DNA of 64,000 bases from Nocardia arthritidis (GCF_011801145.1 NZ_CP046172.1:3224001-3288000), one strand, 5' to 3'; shown: positions 41,514-50,904, counted from the stretch's first letter. The notes: generated by a model not told the origin, from the sequence alone. Numbers and translations: made by a program.

Positions 41514-42257
41514 GTGCCGAACGATCGGTTGCGAGATGCTTTGCTCCGCAGCGGGTTTACGCCCGAAAGTGCTGCGGAAGTTCTTGAAGTCAGCACGAAG
41601 ACGGTGGAGCGGTGGATCACGCAAGGACGTGTGCCGTATCCACGGCACCGTCATGCGGTAGCTGTGTTGGTACACGAAACCGAGGGTTACCTCTGGCCCG
41701 GAGCCGTCTCGTTGGATCGGAAAGCTGAGATAGCAGAATCGGAGGTTATAAAGTTATATCCGCATCGCAACCTCATCCCGGTTGATCTCTGGACCAGGCT
41801 TTTGGATAACACAACGGAGCGGATAGATATCCTGGTGCTAGCTGGGTTATTCCTAGCGGAGGAACCCACGCTAGTGCGTACAGTTAGGAAGAAAACGCAA
41901 GCGGGCGTATCCATGCGGCTGTTGTTCGGCGATCCCGACGCAGACGAGGCGGCCAAACGCACAGCGGAAGAACGCTTAGCCGAGGGCGCCATGGCTTCTA
42001 GAATTAGAAATGCTCTTGCGTTAGTGCGACCGTTGACCAAATTCGATGGCGTCGAACTTCGCTTTCATTCGACAACCCTTTACACCTCGATTTTCCGGTT
42101 CGACGACGAGATGATTGTCAACATGCATGTGTATGGGCTTCCAGGTGCGTATGCACCTGCTATGCACTTACGTCAATTGCCTTCTGGGGATCTCTTCGAA
42201 ACATACATGACCAGCTTTGAGCATGTTTGGGCTGGCTCCAAGACCGCGAATCTGTAG
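41514..42257 (+). CDS. HTH regulator with PLD-like C-terminal domain
   Basis: About 247 aa. The N-terminus RLRDALLRSGFTPESAAEVLEVSTKTVERWITQGRVP is a helix-turn-helix; the C-terminal ~150 residues (ERIDILVLAGLFLAEEP, GVSMRLLFGDPDADEAA, RFHSTTLYTSIFRFDDEMIVNMHVYG) match the phospholipase-D-like domain of DUF5919 proteins but the classic HKD pair is degenerate (FHSTTLYTSIFRFDDE). GTG at 41514 gives a better distance to AGGAGGGA than ATG at 41511. Forms a unit with the Nudix gene 8 bases on. Confidence 0.75.
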   Translation: MPNDRLRDALLRSGFTPESAAEVLEVSTKTVERWITQGRVPYPRHRHAVAVLVHETEGYLWPGAVSLDRKAEIAESEVIKLYPHRNLIPVDLWTRLLDNTTERIDILVLAGLFLAEEPTLVRTVRKKTQAGVSMRLLFGDPDADEAAKRTAEERLAEGAMASRIRNALALVRPLTKFDGVELRFHSTTLYTSIFRFDDEMIVNMHVYGLPGAYAPAMHLRQLPSGDLFETYMTSFEHVWAGSKTANL

Positions 42258-42265
42258 GAGTGAAC

Positions 42266-42736
42266 GTGAGTCGAATCGACTACTACAACGATCCAGGGGC
42301 ACCTAAAGCCAACAGTATCAGGGTGGCGGTGAGTGCCTTTGTGCAAGATTCTGCGGAGCGAGTTCTGATGATTCGCAGGACAGACAATGACAAGTATTCC
42401 ATTCCGGGTGGTGGGCTGGAGGCTGGGGAATCTGTTGCGGATGCCGTCGTCCGGGAAGTCAAAGAGGAAACTGGAATCGATGTACGAGTGACGAAGGTTC
42501 TAGGTGTGTTCTCGGATCCGAATCATGTCATCGCTTACGATGATGGAGAGGTCTTGCAGGAGTTTTCGATTTGTTTCTACGCTGAACCGGTGGGTGGCAA
42601 ATTGCGCACCAGTACCGAATCAAAGGAAGTTGATTGGATTAGTCCAGATAAGCTCGCAAAGTTGGACATCCATCCTTCGATAATGCTGCGAATTCAGCAT
42701 GGCTTGGCGAACGATGGCGAGCCTTATTTTACGTGA
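42266..42736 (+). CDS. Nudix hydrolase
   Basis: A 156-aa protein with a full Nudix box GGGLEAGESVADAVVREVKEETGI (G-5-E-7-REUXEEXGU). The N-terminus IRVAVSAFVQDSAERVLMIRRTDNDKYSIPGG is typical. GTG with GTAGGAG. In the AICE pSAM2 the immunity factor Pif also has a Nudix motif, so this gene may limit transfer into cells that already hold the element; that role is an inference. Confidence 0.85.
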   Translation: MSRIDYYNDPGAPKANSIRVAVSAFVQDSAERVLMIRRTDNDKYSIPGGGLEAGESVADAVVREVKEETGIDVRVTKVLGVFSDPNHVIAYDDGEVLQEFSICFYAEPVGGKLRTSTESKEVDWISPDKLAKLDIHPSIMLRIQHGLANDGEPYFT

Positions 42737-43263
42737 ACCTGAAGACGTGACTCGGTATTCAAGACTGCCTCAGCCAGTTCCGGGGTAGCCTCAGTTATCG
42801 ACAATGTGACGATATGATTGGGTCCATACCGCTCACGAATTTCGGCAATACGACTATCAAAGTCGGTTTGGTCGCCGGTTGGACTAGTGGTTATATCTGC
42901 CCACCACAGAGCATCCCGAAGGGCGGAACGCTCATCGGGCCAATCCAACGCGATGCCTCGTCGTCGTGACTCGACATGCGCACACGAATGGTTCGCGACT
43001 AATGCACACAGGCGTTCATCCACACCATGGTCCGTAAGAAACTCGGCACCATCGACAGGATGAAAGCCTGTCCGGACCAACTCTGGCGCATAACCGACAT
43101 CATGAAGCCATGCCGCGGCGATGAGGAGATCTGCGTCGTCAACGACGTTGGACGCGCAATCCGCACGGCGGGCGACACCCTGCACGTGAGCCCATCGGCG
43201 GGGTAACTCCCGCAAGTACCGGCCTGCGATCTGCTCGGCCCATCGACGAAGCTCAGCGGTCAT
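42724..43263 (-). CDS. HD-domain phosphohydrolase-like protein
   Basis: A 179-aa HD protein: the metal residues lie in RRWAHVQGVARRA, AAAWLHDVGYA, HPVDGAEFL and VANHSCAH. Typical of small nucleotidohydrolase-like HD proteins on mobile elements. It converges with the Nudix gene with a 13-base overlap. Substrate unknown. Confidence 0.82.
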   Translation of the reverse strand: MTAELRRWAEQIAGRYLRELPRRWAHVQGVARRADCASNVVDDADLLIAAAWLHDVGYAPELVRTGFHPVDGAEFLTDHGVDERLCALVANHSCAHVESRRRGIALDWPDERSALRDALWWADITTSPTGDQTDFDSRIAEIRERYGPNHIVTLSITEATPELAEAVLNTESRLQVHVK

Positions 43264-43325
43264 ACGGCCACCGTATCCGGGCGCAACCTATACGGCGAGT
43301 TCGGCGAGCGAGCTACGCTCTCGTC

Positions 43326-44423
43326 ATGGGGTGGGCCGAGAAGCTTCCGAGCGGCCGATATCGCGGTGTCTACCGCGATAAGGACGGCCATAAGCAGAGC
43401 GCGGGCATCTTCACAACCAAGGACATCGCCCGACGCAAAGCAACCGCGAAAGAGGACGAGGTACGTGAGAGTCCCTCGCGGCCCGTGCCAGAACTGGAGT
43501 GGGGTAGGTGGTTGCCACGCTGGCAGGCACAGCGCACGGTCGAAGAGGGCACGAGCAAGATCGACAACCAGCGCATCAACAAGCATCTGGTTCCTCGTTG
43601 GAGCGGCACGTTATTAACCGAGATCACCCAACCCGACGTCCAAGAGTGGGTTGTCGATCTCTCGAAAACCTTGGCACCAACCAGTGTCGAGAAATGCTAT
43701 CGCCTACTCAGCGGCTCGATGAAGGCCGCTCGCAAGGCCAAGCTGATCACGGAGAGTCCGTGCGTTGACATCGATTTGCCGAAACCCGGCCCGTCGCCGG
43801 AGCGCCACCTCGAAGACGAAGAGATTGCGGCACTGCGTGACCCTCTAGAGCCTTTCGATCAACTGATCGTCGACGTACTCCTCGGCACTGGCATGCGGAT
43901 GGGCGAAGCCCAGGGCCTCCACAAGGAACACATCGACCTCAAACGTAAGACGATCTCGATCGAGTGGGCTTGGGACAAGGCTGCCAAGCGTATGAAGGCT
44001 CCGAAGGACCATGAGCGTCGCGTCGTACCCATCGGGCGGACATTGACCAAAACCCTCGCCGCGGTCATCGAGCGGGATGGACTCGGGATCCCTGCACCGG
44101 TCTCATACGTGAGCGGTCGAACAGTCCGGAGCGGTCTCCTCCTGGCCCATGTCGACAACCGCCCTTTCGATCAAGACAACTTCAGGGACCGATTCGAGGC
44201 AGCGTCCCGAGTTGCCTGGGTCGGTGAAGGCGATGGCCGGCGAAGGCTTGGAAAGGTTCGGCCGAACGATCTCAGGCACACCTACGCGAGCCGCCTGGTG
44301 CGTGCCAAGGTGCCCATTGACCAAGTCCAGCTGCTCCTCGGACACGCCTCGGTTCGTACAACCCAGCGGTACGCCCGGCTAGGGGAGAGTCAATGGCCAG
44401 ATGTGCGGAAAACGCTCGGCTGA
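43326..44423 (+). CDS. int: Tyrosine recombinase (integrase)
   Basis: A 365-aa phage-type integrase. N-terminal arm-binding-like region (GWAEKLPSGRYRGVYRDKDGHKQSAGIFTTK), SAM-like core domain at ~75-160, and a catalytic domain with Arg near 190 (GTGMRMGEAQGL), Arg317 in NDLRHTYAS, His340 in GHASVRTTQRYA and Tyr349. The residue that is usually the His of the HxxR box is Asn here (NDLR). The gene ends 88 bases from the intact tRNA-Val, the usual site for an integrase. Confidence 0.92.
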   Translation: MGWAEKLPSGRYRGVYRDKDGHKQSAGIFTTKDIARRKATAKEDEVRESPSRPVPELEWGRWLPRWQAQRTVEEGTSKIDNQRINKHLVPRWSGTLLTEITQPDVQEWVVDLSKTLAPTSVEKCYRLLSGSMKAARKAKLITESPCVDIDLPKPGPSPERHLEDEEIAALRDPLEPFDQLIVDVLLGTGMRMGEAQGLHKEHIDLKRKTISIEWAWDKAAKRMKAPKDHERRVVPIGRTLTKTLAAVIERDGLGIPAPVSYVSGRTVRSGLLLAHVDNRPFDQDNFRDRFEAASRVAWVGEGDGRRRLGKVRPNDLRHTYASRLVRAKVPIDQVQLLLGHASVRTTQRYARLGESQWPDVRKTLG

Positions 44424-44430
44424 CGAGCCG

Positions 44431-44480
44431 TGCCCCACGTTTGCCCCATGAAATCAGCAAGACCGTCAGACTTGCCCCAC
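44431..44480 (+). promoter_or_regulatory. Right arm-type integrase site array
   Basis: TGCCCCA(C/T) occurs at 44431, 44442 and 44473 between the integrase stop and the att repeat, in the same orientation as the three copies at the left end. Confidence 0.7.
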
Positions 44481-44508
44481 GAAAGCCGCCATCGACATGC
44501 ATCTTCAA

Positions 44509-44558
44509 GAGTGGGCGCAGAGGGGTTCGAACCCCCGACCGCTGGTGTGTAAGACCAG
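44509..44558. repeat. attR: right 50-bp att repeat
   Basis: Identical to 27677-27726. It overlaps the 3' half of the intact tRNA-Val gene, so insertion reconstitutes the tRNA. Confidence 0.9.
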
Positions 44559-44583
44559 AGCTCTACCGCTGAGCTATACGCCC
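44512..44583 (-). tRNA. tRNA-Val (anticodon TAC)
   Basis: The minus strand folds into a full cloverleaf of 72 bases. Acceptor arms are GGGCGTA and TGCGCCC, with discriminator A. The D-arm is GCTC..GAGC, the anticodon stem-loop CTGGT-CTTACAC-ACCAG, and the T-arm GGGGG-TTCGAAC-CCCTC with one G-T pair. CCA is not encoded. Target of the integrated element. Confidence 0.95.
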
Positions 44584-44612
44584 GGAGTCCGCCGAATCCG
44601 GCGGGCAACGGT

Positions 44613-45077
44613 CTATGAATCTAGCGCGGCGAGCGCTTTCTCCCAAGCCGCCTGGTCACGGGGCTCTCCGGGGCCGTTCATTTCGGCGAATCGGATGATT
44701 CCGGACTTGTCGACGACGAAGGTGCCGCGGTTGGGGTAGCCGGATTTTTCGTTGAAGACGCCGTAGGACTGGGCGACGGCGCCGTGCGGCCAGAAGTCGG
44801 ACAGGAGCGGGAACAGGTAGCCCTGTTCGGCGGCCCAGATTTTGTGGGTGGGTGGCGGGCCGACGGAGATGGCGAGGATTTCGGCGTTGTCGTTGTGGAA
44901 CTTGGGCAGTTCGTCACGGACCTTGCACAGCTCGCCTTGGCAGATGCCGGTGAACGCGAGCGGGTAGAACACCAGCAGCACATTCTTCTGGCCGCGGAAG
45001 TCCGACAGTGTGACGTCCTGGTTGTTCTGGTCCTTCAACGTGAAATCCGGCGCGACCGTGCCAATTTCGAGCGGCAT
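44613..45077 (-). CDS. ahpE: AhpE-type peroxiredoxin
   Basis: A 154-aa thiol peroxidase. YPLAFTGICQGEL holds the peroxidatic Cys46, and ISVGPPPTHKIW, PLLSDFWPHGAV and YGVFNEKSGYPNRGTFVVDKSGIIRFAEM are near-identical to M. tuberculosis AhpE (Rv2238c). Unlike my recollection of that enzyme, Cys51 follows at the C-X4-C spacing used by the BCP group as resolving cysteine. ATG at 45077; the longer frame has no support. Reduces peroxides and peroxynitrite in the cytoplasm. Confidence 0.92.
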   Translation of the reverse strand: MPLEIGTVAPDFTLKDQNNQDVTLSDFRGQKNVLLVFYPLAFTGICQGELCKVRDELPKFHNDNAEILAISVGPPPTHKIWAAEQGYLFPLLSDFWPHGAVAQSYGVFNEKSGYPNRGTFVVDKSGIIRFAEMNGPGEPRDQAAWEKALAALDS

Positions 45078-45168
45078 CGCGAATCCTCCATCGTGTCGGG
45101 CCTGCACCCGGCGGGGTGGGGTGAGCGCCGGGCGGCCGAAGCCGCCCGGCGACACCATAGCGAAAGGG

Positions 45169-45591
45169 TCAGCGCTGTTTCGTCGGCGTCTTCGGCTGGA
45201 CGAGGCGGCTGCCGCTCCAACCTCCGAGTGTCACAGCCGACGTCGAGGTCAGTCCCGCGGTTTCGGCGGCTTCGGCGATTTCGCTCTGATCGACATAGCC
45301 AGGTTGTCCGGTCTTGGGGGTGAGGACCCAGACGAATCCGTCGTCGGCGAGCGGACTGACAATGTCCATCAGCTCGTCGGCGAGGTCGCCGTCGCCTTCG
45401 CGCCACCACAGCAGGATGGCGTCGACCACCTCGTCGGTTTCGTCGTCGACCATCTCCGCGCCGCTGGCGTCCTCGATGTCGGCCCGAATGTCGTCGTCGG
45501 TGTCCTCGTCCCAGCCCAGTTCCTGAACTACCATGTCGCGTGTAATGCCAAGCTTCTGAGCGTAGTTCTGCGCGTCCGCCGCGGCGACCAC
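45169..45591 (-). CDS. DUF3052 protein
   Basis: A 140-aa acidic protein, orthologous in position and sequence to Rv2239c: AQKLGITRDMVVQELGWDEDTDDDIRADIEDASG, LLWWREGDGDLADELMDI and WVLTPKTGQPG. GTG at 45591 with GAGGAG seven bases upstream is preferred over the upstream ATG. Function unknown. Confidence 0.85.
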   Translation of the reverse strand: MVAAADAQNYAQKLGITRDMVVQELGWDEDTDDDIRADIEDASGAEMVDDETDEVVDAILLWWREGDGDLADELMDIVSPLADDGFVWVLTPKTGQPGYVDQSEIAEAAETAGLTSTSAVTLGGWSGSRLVQPKTPTKQR

Positions 45592-45744
45592 GGTGGTGTC
45601 CTCCTCAACTCCCGACAGTAGGTAGTTGCAAGCGAACATGGTTAAGCGCTCCAGCGCAAGCCGATCGGGCGAATTACCCACCGAATGTCGCGCGGGAGCG
45701 AGCTGTGAGTGTCGCTGAACACCATGTCAGCGCTGCTTACCGGC

Positions 45745-46296
45745 CTATTTTTTCGGGCAGGCATCGCGAACGGCGTTGCGCGCGTCGTTGACCCGGCGGC
45801 TGGCGGCGTTGAGCGGATCCACCGATGCGGTGTAGGTCATCTTCCTGGTTTCGGCGGCCAGGCCGCGCGCCGCGGCGACGTATTCCTTGAACTTGGCGGC
45901 GATATCCTCGGGAAGCGCATCGGCGGCGTCGTTCACTCCGGTTTCCACCTTCCTGGCCGCCTCGTCGAGGGTGCTCGCCGCCAGTTCCCGCTTGGGCAGG
46001 TAGTCGGCGGCGTTGGCGTCGTGCGCGTCGACGAACTCGTTGTATTTGGCCACCCCTACACCGGTGGTGGTGGGGAACTGATCGCAGTTGTCGCCGATCG
46101 CTTTCGCTTGTGCCGCCGCTTTTTTCGACGAGGTCGCGGCCTGCGACGAGGATGAGGCGTCGCTGCGGTACGCCACGAGATCCGCCGGACTCGGCCCGGC
46201 TATGCCGTCGACCTGTTTGGAACAACCCGCGACGATCACTCCGACGACGATCGCCCCGGCCGCGCACACCAACCCGAACCCGCGTGGGCTCAGCAT
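45745..46296 (-). CDS. Lipoprotein (Rv2240c-like position)
   Basis: A 183-aa protein with signal peptide and lipobox VIVAGC, then an Ala/Ser/Lys-rich helical mature domain with two further Cys (DNCDQF, RDACPKK) that could pair. ATG at 46296 has GGGAGGA eight bases upstream. Envelope protein of unknown function; divergent from aceE. Confidence 0.75.
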   Translation of the reverse strand: MLSPRGFGLVCAAGAIVVGVIVAGCSKQVDGIAGPSPADLVAYRSDASSSSQAATSSKKAAAQAKAIGDNCDQFPTTTGVGVAKYNEFVDAHDANAADYLPKRELAASTLDEAARKVETGVNDAADALPEDIAAKFKEYVAAARGLAAETRKMTYTASVDPLNAASRRVNDARNAVRDACPKK

Positions 46297-46532
46297 GTAT
46301 TCGTCCTCCCCGCTTCCATAGTTTTCGGCGGCTTGCTCTACGGTGGCTGACTCACGGTTGCGCGCGTCACGGTACTGCATTTCCGGGGGCACGTGATGAC
46401 CTGGGCCACATCATCGGCAAGGATGGAGGGTGCGCCCGAACCTTTCGTAACGGATGATCCGCCAACCACGCGGGTAGTCCGGGGAAACAGACGCCATCAG
46501 CATGTCCGAACCCCCTTGTACGAGGAGCAGAT

Positions 46533-49430
46533 TTGACCGACCTGATCCACTCTTCCGCTCCAGCGAAATCCGCTGCGTCCGATTCCGGCCCGGAGGCTCG
46601 TGATCCGAACGGATCGCCGCAGTCGGCCGGCCGGGTGCGGGTTATTCGCGAAGGGGTGGCGTCCTACCTACCGGATATCGATCCGGAGGAAACCAGCGAA
46701 TGGCTCGAGTCGTTCGACGAGATGCTGGACCGGGAGGGTCCGGGTCGCGCGCGCTACCTCATGCTCCGTTTGTTGGAGCGGGCCGGTGAGCGCCGAGTCG
46801 CCATCCCCGCGTTGACATCCACCGACTATGTGAACACCATTCCGACCGAGAACGAGCCGTGGTTCCCCGGCGACGAGGAGGTGGAGCGGCGCTACCGGGC
46901 CTGGATCCGCTGGAACGCGGCGATCATGGTGCATCGCGCGCAGCGTCCGGGTATCGGTGTCGGCGGCCACATTTCGACCTATGCGTCCTCGGCGGCGCTG
47001 TACGAGGTCGGCTTCAACCACTTCTTCCGCGGTAAGGATCATTCCGGCGGCGGCGATCAGATCTACATTCAGGGTCACGCGTCGCCGGGTATCTACGCGC
47101 GCGCGTTCCTGGAGGGCAGGCTCGGCGAGGATCGCCTCGACGGGTTCCGCCAGGAGTACAGCAACGGCGGTCTCGGCCACGGTCTGCCGTCGTATCCGCA
47201 TCCGCGTCTGATGCCCGATTTCTGGGAATTCCCAACGGTTTCCATGGGTCTGGGCCCGATGAACGCCATCTACCAGGCGCGGTTCAACCACTACCTGCAC
47301 GATCGCGGTATCAAGGACACCTCGGATCAGCATGTGTGGGCGTTCCTCGGCGACGGCGAGATGGATGAGCCGGAGTCGCGCGGCCTCGCCCAGGTCGCGG
47401 CGATGGAGGGCCTGGACAATCTGACGTTCGTGATCAACTGCAACCTGCAGCGGCTCGATGGTCCGGTGCGCGGTAACGGCAAGATCATTCAGGAGTTGGA
47501 GTCGTTCTTCCGCGGCGCGGGCTGGAACGTGATCAAGGTCATCTGGGGCCGTGAGTGGGATGCGCTGCTCGGCGCGGATCGCGATGGGGCACTGGTGAAT
47601 TTGATGAACACCACCCCCGACGGCGACTACCAGACCTACAAGGCCAACGACGGCGCGTACGTCCGCGAGCATTTCTTCGGGCGCGACCCGCGGACGAAGG
47701 CGCTGGTCCAGAACATGTCCGATCAGGAGATCTGGAATCTCAAGCGCGGCGGCCACGACTATCGCAAGGTGTATGCCGCGTACGCGGCCGCGATGGCGCA
47801 CAAGGGCCAGCCGACGGTGATCCTGGCAAAAACCATCAAGGGCTACACCCTCGGCAAGCATTTCGAGGGCCGCAACGCCACGCATCAGATGAAGAAGTTG
47901 ACGCTGCAGGACCTCAAGGATTTCCGTGACCTGCAACGGATTCCGATCACCGACGCCGAACTCGAGCGCGACCCGTACAAGCCGCCTTACTACCACCCCG
48001 GTAAGGACGCCAAGGAGATCCAGTACATGCTGGACCGGCGGCGAGCGCTCGGCGGATTCCTGCCCGAGCGGCGTTCCCCGGCAAAGCCGTTGCAATTGCC
48101 CGGCGACGAGGCGTACCGCTCGGTGCGCAAGGGTTCGGGCAAGCAGAACGTCGCCACCACCATGGCGCTGGTCCGCCTGATGAAGGAGCTGTTGCGGGAC
48201 AAGGAGATCGGTAAGCGGATCGTCCCGATCATCCCGGACGAGGCCCGCACCTTCGGTATGGACTCCTGGTTCCCGTCGTTGAAGATCTACAACCGCAATG
48301 GGCAGTTGTACACCTCCGTCGACGCGGAATTGATGCTTGCCTACAAAGAGAGCACGGTCGGGCAGATCCTGCACGAGGGCATCAACGAGGCCGGTTCGAC
48401 CGCGTCGTTCACCGCGGCGGGCACCTCGTACGCCACGCACGGCGAGCCGATGATCCCGCTGTACATCTTCTACTCGATGTTCGGTTTCCAGCGCACCGGT
48501 GACGGATTGTGGGCCGCCGCCGATCAATTGGCGCGTGGCTTCGTGCTCGGAGCGACCGCGGGGCGAACGACGCTCACCGGTGAGGGTCTGCAGCACAACG
48601 ACGGTCATTCGCTGCTGCTCGCCTCGACCAATCCGGCGGTGGTGAGCTACGACCCGGCCTACGCCTACGAGATCGCGCATATCGTGCGGGACGGTCTGCG
48701 CCGGATGTACGGCGGCGGAACGCCAACCGGTGCGAACACCCTGCCGGGTGCGCATCCGCACGGGGAGCCGGGCGATTTCGGCGGCGAGGACGTCTTCTAC
48801 TACATCACCCTCTACAACGAGCCGTATGTCCAGCCGGCCGAGCCGGACGATCTGGATGTCGCGGGTCTGTTGAAGGGCATCTACCTGCTGAAGCGCGGGG
48901 GAGAGGGCGCCGTACGCGCCCAGATCCTGGTCGCGGGCGTCACCGTGCCCGACGGTCTGCGCGCGCAGGCGCTGCTCGCCGAGGAGTGGGGTGTGCAGGC
49001 CGATGTCTGGTCGGTCACCTCGTGGGGTGAGTTGCGCAAGGACGCGCTGGCGAAGGAGATTGCGGCGCTGCGCGATCCGGGTGCCGATGTCGGGGTCCCC
49101 TATGTCACCCAGGCGCTTTCGCGGGTCGAGGGCCCCTATATCGCGGCCTCCGACTGGATGCGCGCGGTGCCGGATCAGATCGGCAAGTGGGTCCCCGGCG
49201 ACTACACCACCCTCGGCACCGACGGATTCGGCTTCTCCGACACCAGGCCCGCGGCCCGGCGCGTATTCAACGTCGACGCGCAGTCGATCGCGGTCGCGGC
49301 GCTGTCCGGCCTGGCCAGGGCGGGCAAGATCGACCGGGCCAAGGTCGTCGAGGCGGCGGCGAAATACCGCATCGACGATGTGGACGCCGCGCCGAAGGCA
49401 GCGGTCGGTTCGGAAGACGACCTGGCGTAG
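46533..49430 (+). CDS. aceE: Pyruvate dehydrogenase E1 component (homodimeric)
   Basis: A 965-aa thiamine-diphosphate enzyme. The ThDP/metal motif is [12 protein letters not shown]...[67 protein letters not shown] and [18 protein letters not shown] are AceE signatures. Decarboxylates pyruvate and acetylates the E2 lipoyl group. TTG start with GAGGAG. Upstream 236 bases hold the divergent promoters shared with the lipoprotein gene. Confidence 0.95.
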   Translation: MTDLIHSSAPAKSAASDSGPEARDPNGSPQSAGRVRVIREGVASYLPDIDPEETSEWLESFDEMLDREGPGRARYLMLRLLERAGERRVAIPALTSTDYVNTIPTENEPWFPGDEEVERRYRAWIRWNAAIMVHRAQRPGIGVGGHISTYASSAALYEVGFNHFFRGKDHSGGGDQIYIQGHASPGIYARAFLEGRLGEDRLDGFRQEYSNGGLGHGLPSYPHPRLMPDFWEFPTVSMGLGPMNAIYQARFNHYLHDRGIKDTSDQHVWAFLGDGEMDEPESRGLAQVAAMEGLDNLTFVINCNLQRLDGPVRGNGKIIQELESFFRGAGWNVIKVIWGREWDALLGADRDGALVNLMNTTPDGDYQTYKANDGAYVREHFFGRDPRTKALVQNMSDQEIWNLKRGGHDYRKVYAAYAAAMAHKGQPTVILAKTIKGYTLGKHFEGRNATHQMKKLTLQDLKDFRDLQRIPITDAELERDPYKPPYYHPGKDAKEIQYMLDRRRALGGFLPERRSPAKPLQLPGDEAYRSVRKGSGKQNVATTMALVRLMKELLRDKEIGKRIVPIIPDEARTFGMDSWFPSLKIYNRNGQLYTSVDAELMLAYKESTVGQILHEGINEAGSTASFTAAGTSYATHGEPMIPLYIFYSMFGFQRTGDGLWAAADQLARGFVLGATAGRTTLTGEGLQHNDGHSLLLASTNPAVVSYDPAYAYEIAHIVRDGLRRMYGGGTPTGANTLPGAHPHGEPGDFGGEDVFYYITLYNEPYVQPAEPDDLDVAGLLKGIYLLKRGGEGAVRAQILVAGVTVPDGLRAQALLAEEWGVQADVWSVTSWGELRKDALAKEIAALRDPGADVGVPYVTQALSRVEGPYIAASDWMRAVPDQIGKWVPGDYTTLGTDGFGFSDTRPAARRVFNVDAQSIAVAALSGLARAGKIDRAKVVEAAAKYRIDDVDAAPKAAVGSEDDLA

Positions 49431-49441
49431 CGGACTATTGG

Positions 49442-50776
49442 ATGGTGGACCGTAAACCGCCGCGGCCGCGGAGGATCTCCGAAGGCTCGTCCGAGCACGA
49501 GGTGTATCTGCCGACCGGCGCGCTCTCCCCGAACCGGCAAACCCGCGACCCGCTCCCGGACACGCTGCTCAAACGCGTGAAGCAGTTCTCGGGCCGTCTG
49601 TCCACCGAGGCGGTCGGGTCGATGCAGGATCGGCTGCCGTTCTTCGCCGATCTGGACGCCGCGCAGCGTGCGGGCGTCCAGATGCTGGTGCAGACCGCGG
49701 TGGTGAACTTCCTGGAATGGCTGCAGGATCCGGAGAGCGATATCCGGTTCAGCCTGGATGCCTTCCAGGTGATTCCGCAGGATCTGGCGCGGCGGTTGAC
49801 GCTGCGCCAGACCGTGGACATGGTCCGGGTGGCCATGGAGTTCTTCGAGCAGTGGCTACCGGCGTTGGCGCGCAACGACCGTCAGCTGGTCGCGCTCACC
49901 GAGGCGGTGTTGCGATACGGGCGCGAGCTCGGTTTCGCCGCCGCCTCGGTGTACGCCAGCGCGGCCGAATCCCGCGGTGCGTGGGATACCCGGCTGGAGG
50001 CGCTGGTCGTCGACGCGGTGGTGCGCGGCGACACCGGTCCGGACATGTTGTCCCGGGCCGCGACGTTGAACTGGGATGCCACCGCCCCGGCGACGGTGCT
50101 GGTCGGCACGCCGCCGCGGGAGGAGGGCGTCTCGGCGGTCGGCGCGGTGCACGCGATCGCGGCCCGGCACGGTCGCGCGGCGCTCGCGGTGGTGCAGGGA
50201 ACCCGGCTGGTGATGGTGGTCAGCGGCCATCTCGGCGACGCCTCTTATATACAGCCGTTCCTGGCCGACCTGCTGGCCGAGGTGTTCTCGGACGGTCCGG
50301 TGGTGATCGGCCCGACCACCAGGACGCTGGGCGCCGCGCACGCCAGCGCGGTGGAGGCGCTGGCCGGTATGGAGGCGGTTGTCGGCTGGCGCGGGGCGCC
50401 GCGGCCGGTGCATGCGGCGGAGCTGTTGCCCGAACGCGCCTTGTTGGGAGATCGTGCTGCGATCGACGCGTTGAACGAGTACCTTGTCCTACCGTTGGCC
50501 GCTGCCGGTTCGGCGCTGGCGGACACGCTCGATGCCTATCTGGACTGTGGTGGCGCCGTCGAGACGTGTGCCCGCCAGCTGTACGTCCATCCAAATACGG
50601 TTCGGTACCGTCTCAAACGAATCGGTGAGATCACGGGCCGCGATCCGATGAATCCGCGTGATGCTTACGTGCTCCGGATTGCCGCCACAGTAGGTCGTCT
50701 GACACGAACCCGTAACGAAACGTCAACATCAGCCCCAGAAGCAACATATGTCCCATCGGGACATGAGGGGTTGTAA
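49442..50776 (+). CDS. mabR: PucR/CdaR-type regulator of FAS-II (MabR/FasR-like)
   Basis: A 444-aa regulator; the position between aceE and fabD equals Rv2242 (MabR) and the Streptomyces FasR. N-terminal helical sensor region; C-terminal PucR HTH DTLDAYLDCGGAVETCARQLYVHPNTVRYRLKRIGEITG. Start is ATG 49442 or the next GTG; no strong ribosome site is seen, 11 bases after aceE. It probably binds the palindrome before fabD to control malonyl/elongation flux. Confidence 0.85.
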   Translation: MVDRKPPRPRRISEGSSEHEVYLPTGALSPNRQTRDPLPDTLLKRVKQFSGRLSTEAVGSMQDRLPFFADLDAAQRAGVQMLVQTAVVNFLEWLQDPESDIRFSLDAFQVIPQDLARRLTLRQTVDMVRVAMEFFEQWLPALARNDRQLVALTEAVLRYGRELGFAAASVYASAAESRGAWDTRLEALVVDAVVRGDTGPDMLSRAATLNWDATAPATVLVGTPPREEGVSAVGAVHAIAARHGRAALAVVQGTRLVMVVSGHLGDASYIQPFLADLLAEVFSDGPVVIGPTTRTLGAAHASAVEALAGMEAVVGWRGAPRPVHAAELLPERALLGDRAAIDALNEYLVLPLAAAGSALADTLDAYLDCGGAVETCARQLYVHPNTVRYRLKRIGEITGRDPMNPRDAYVLRIAATVGRLTRTRNETSTSAPEATYVPSGHEGL

Positions 50777-50816
50777 CGCGATAGGCAATTGGGTCGATCG
50801 GGACAACCCACGTGGA

Positions 50817-50839
50817 GTTTTGTGGGGTTCACACAAAAC
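50817..50839. promoter_or_regulatory. Palindrome upstream of fabD, probable MabR/FasR operator
   Basis: GTTTTGTG (50817-50824) and CACAAAAC (50832-50839) are perfect inverted halves with 7 bases between. The half-site TTTTGT/ACAAAA is the type reported for FAS-II regulators of mycobacteria. It lies 65 bases before the fabD start. Confidence 0.7.
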
Positions 50840-50904
50840 GGGTCCGCAAACCTCATTCGCGTCGACATCTCATGAGTTCGACCTCACAGTGTTTTCTTAG
50901 AGGC

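Larger units (their letters stand above)
27677..44558. mobile_element. Integrative and conjugative element (AICE-type) in tRNA-Val
   Basis: A 50-base identical direct repeat at 27677-27726 and 44509-44558 brackets the element. The right copy is part of the intact tRNA-Val; the left copy is the tRNA 3' half only. Inside are a tyrosine integrase adjoining the tRNA, a Xis-like HTH protein, an FtsK/TraB-type translocase, a DUF2637 SpdB-like protein, SSB and a Nudix/HD regulator arm, the gene set expected of actinomycete AICEs. Length about 16.9 kb. Genes on either side continue normal chromosomal order. Confidence 0.88.
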
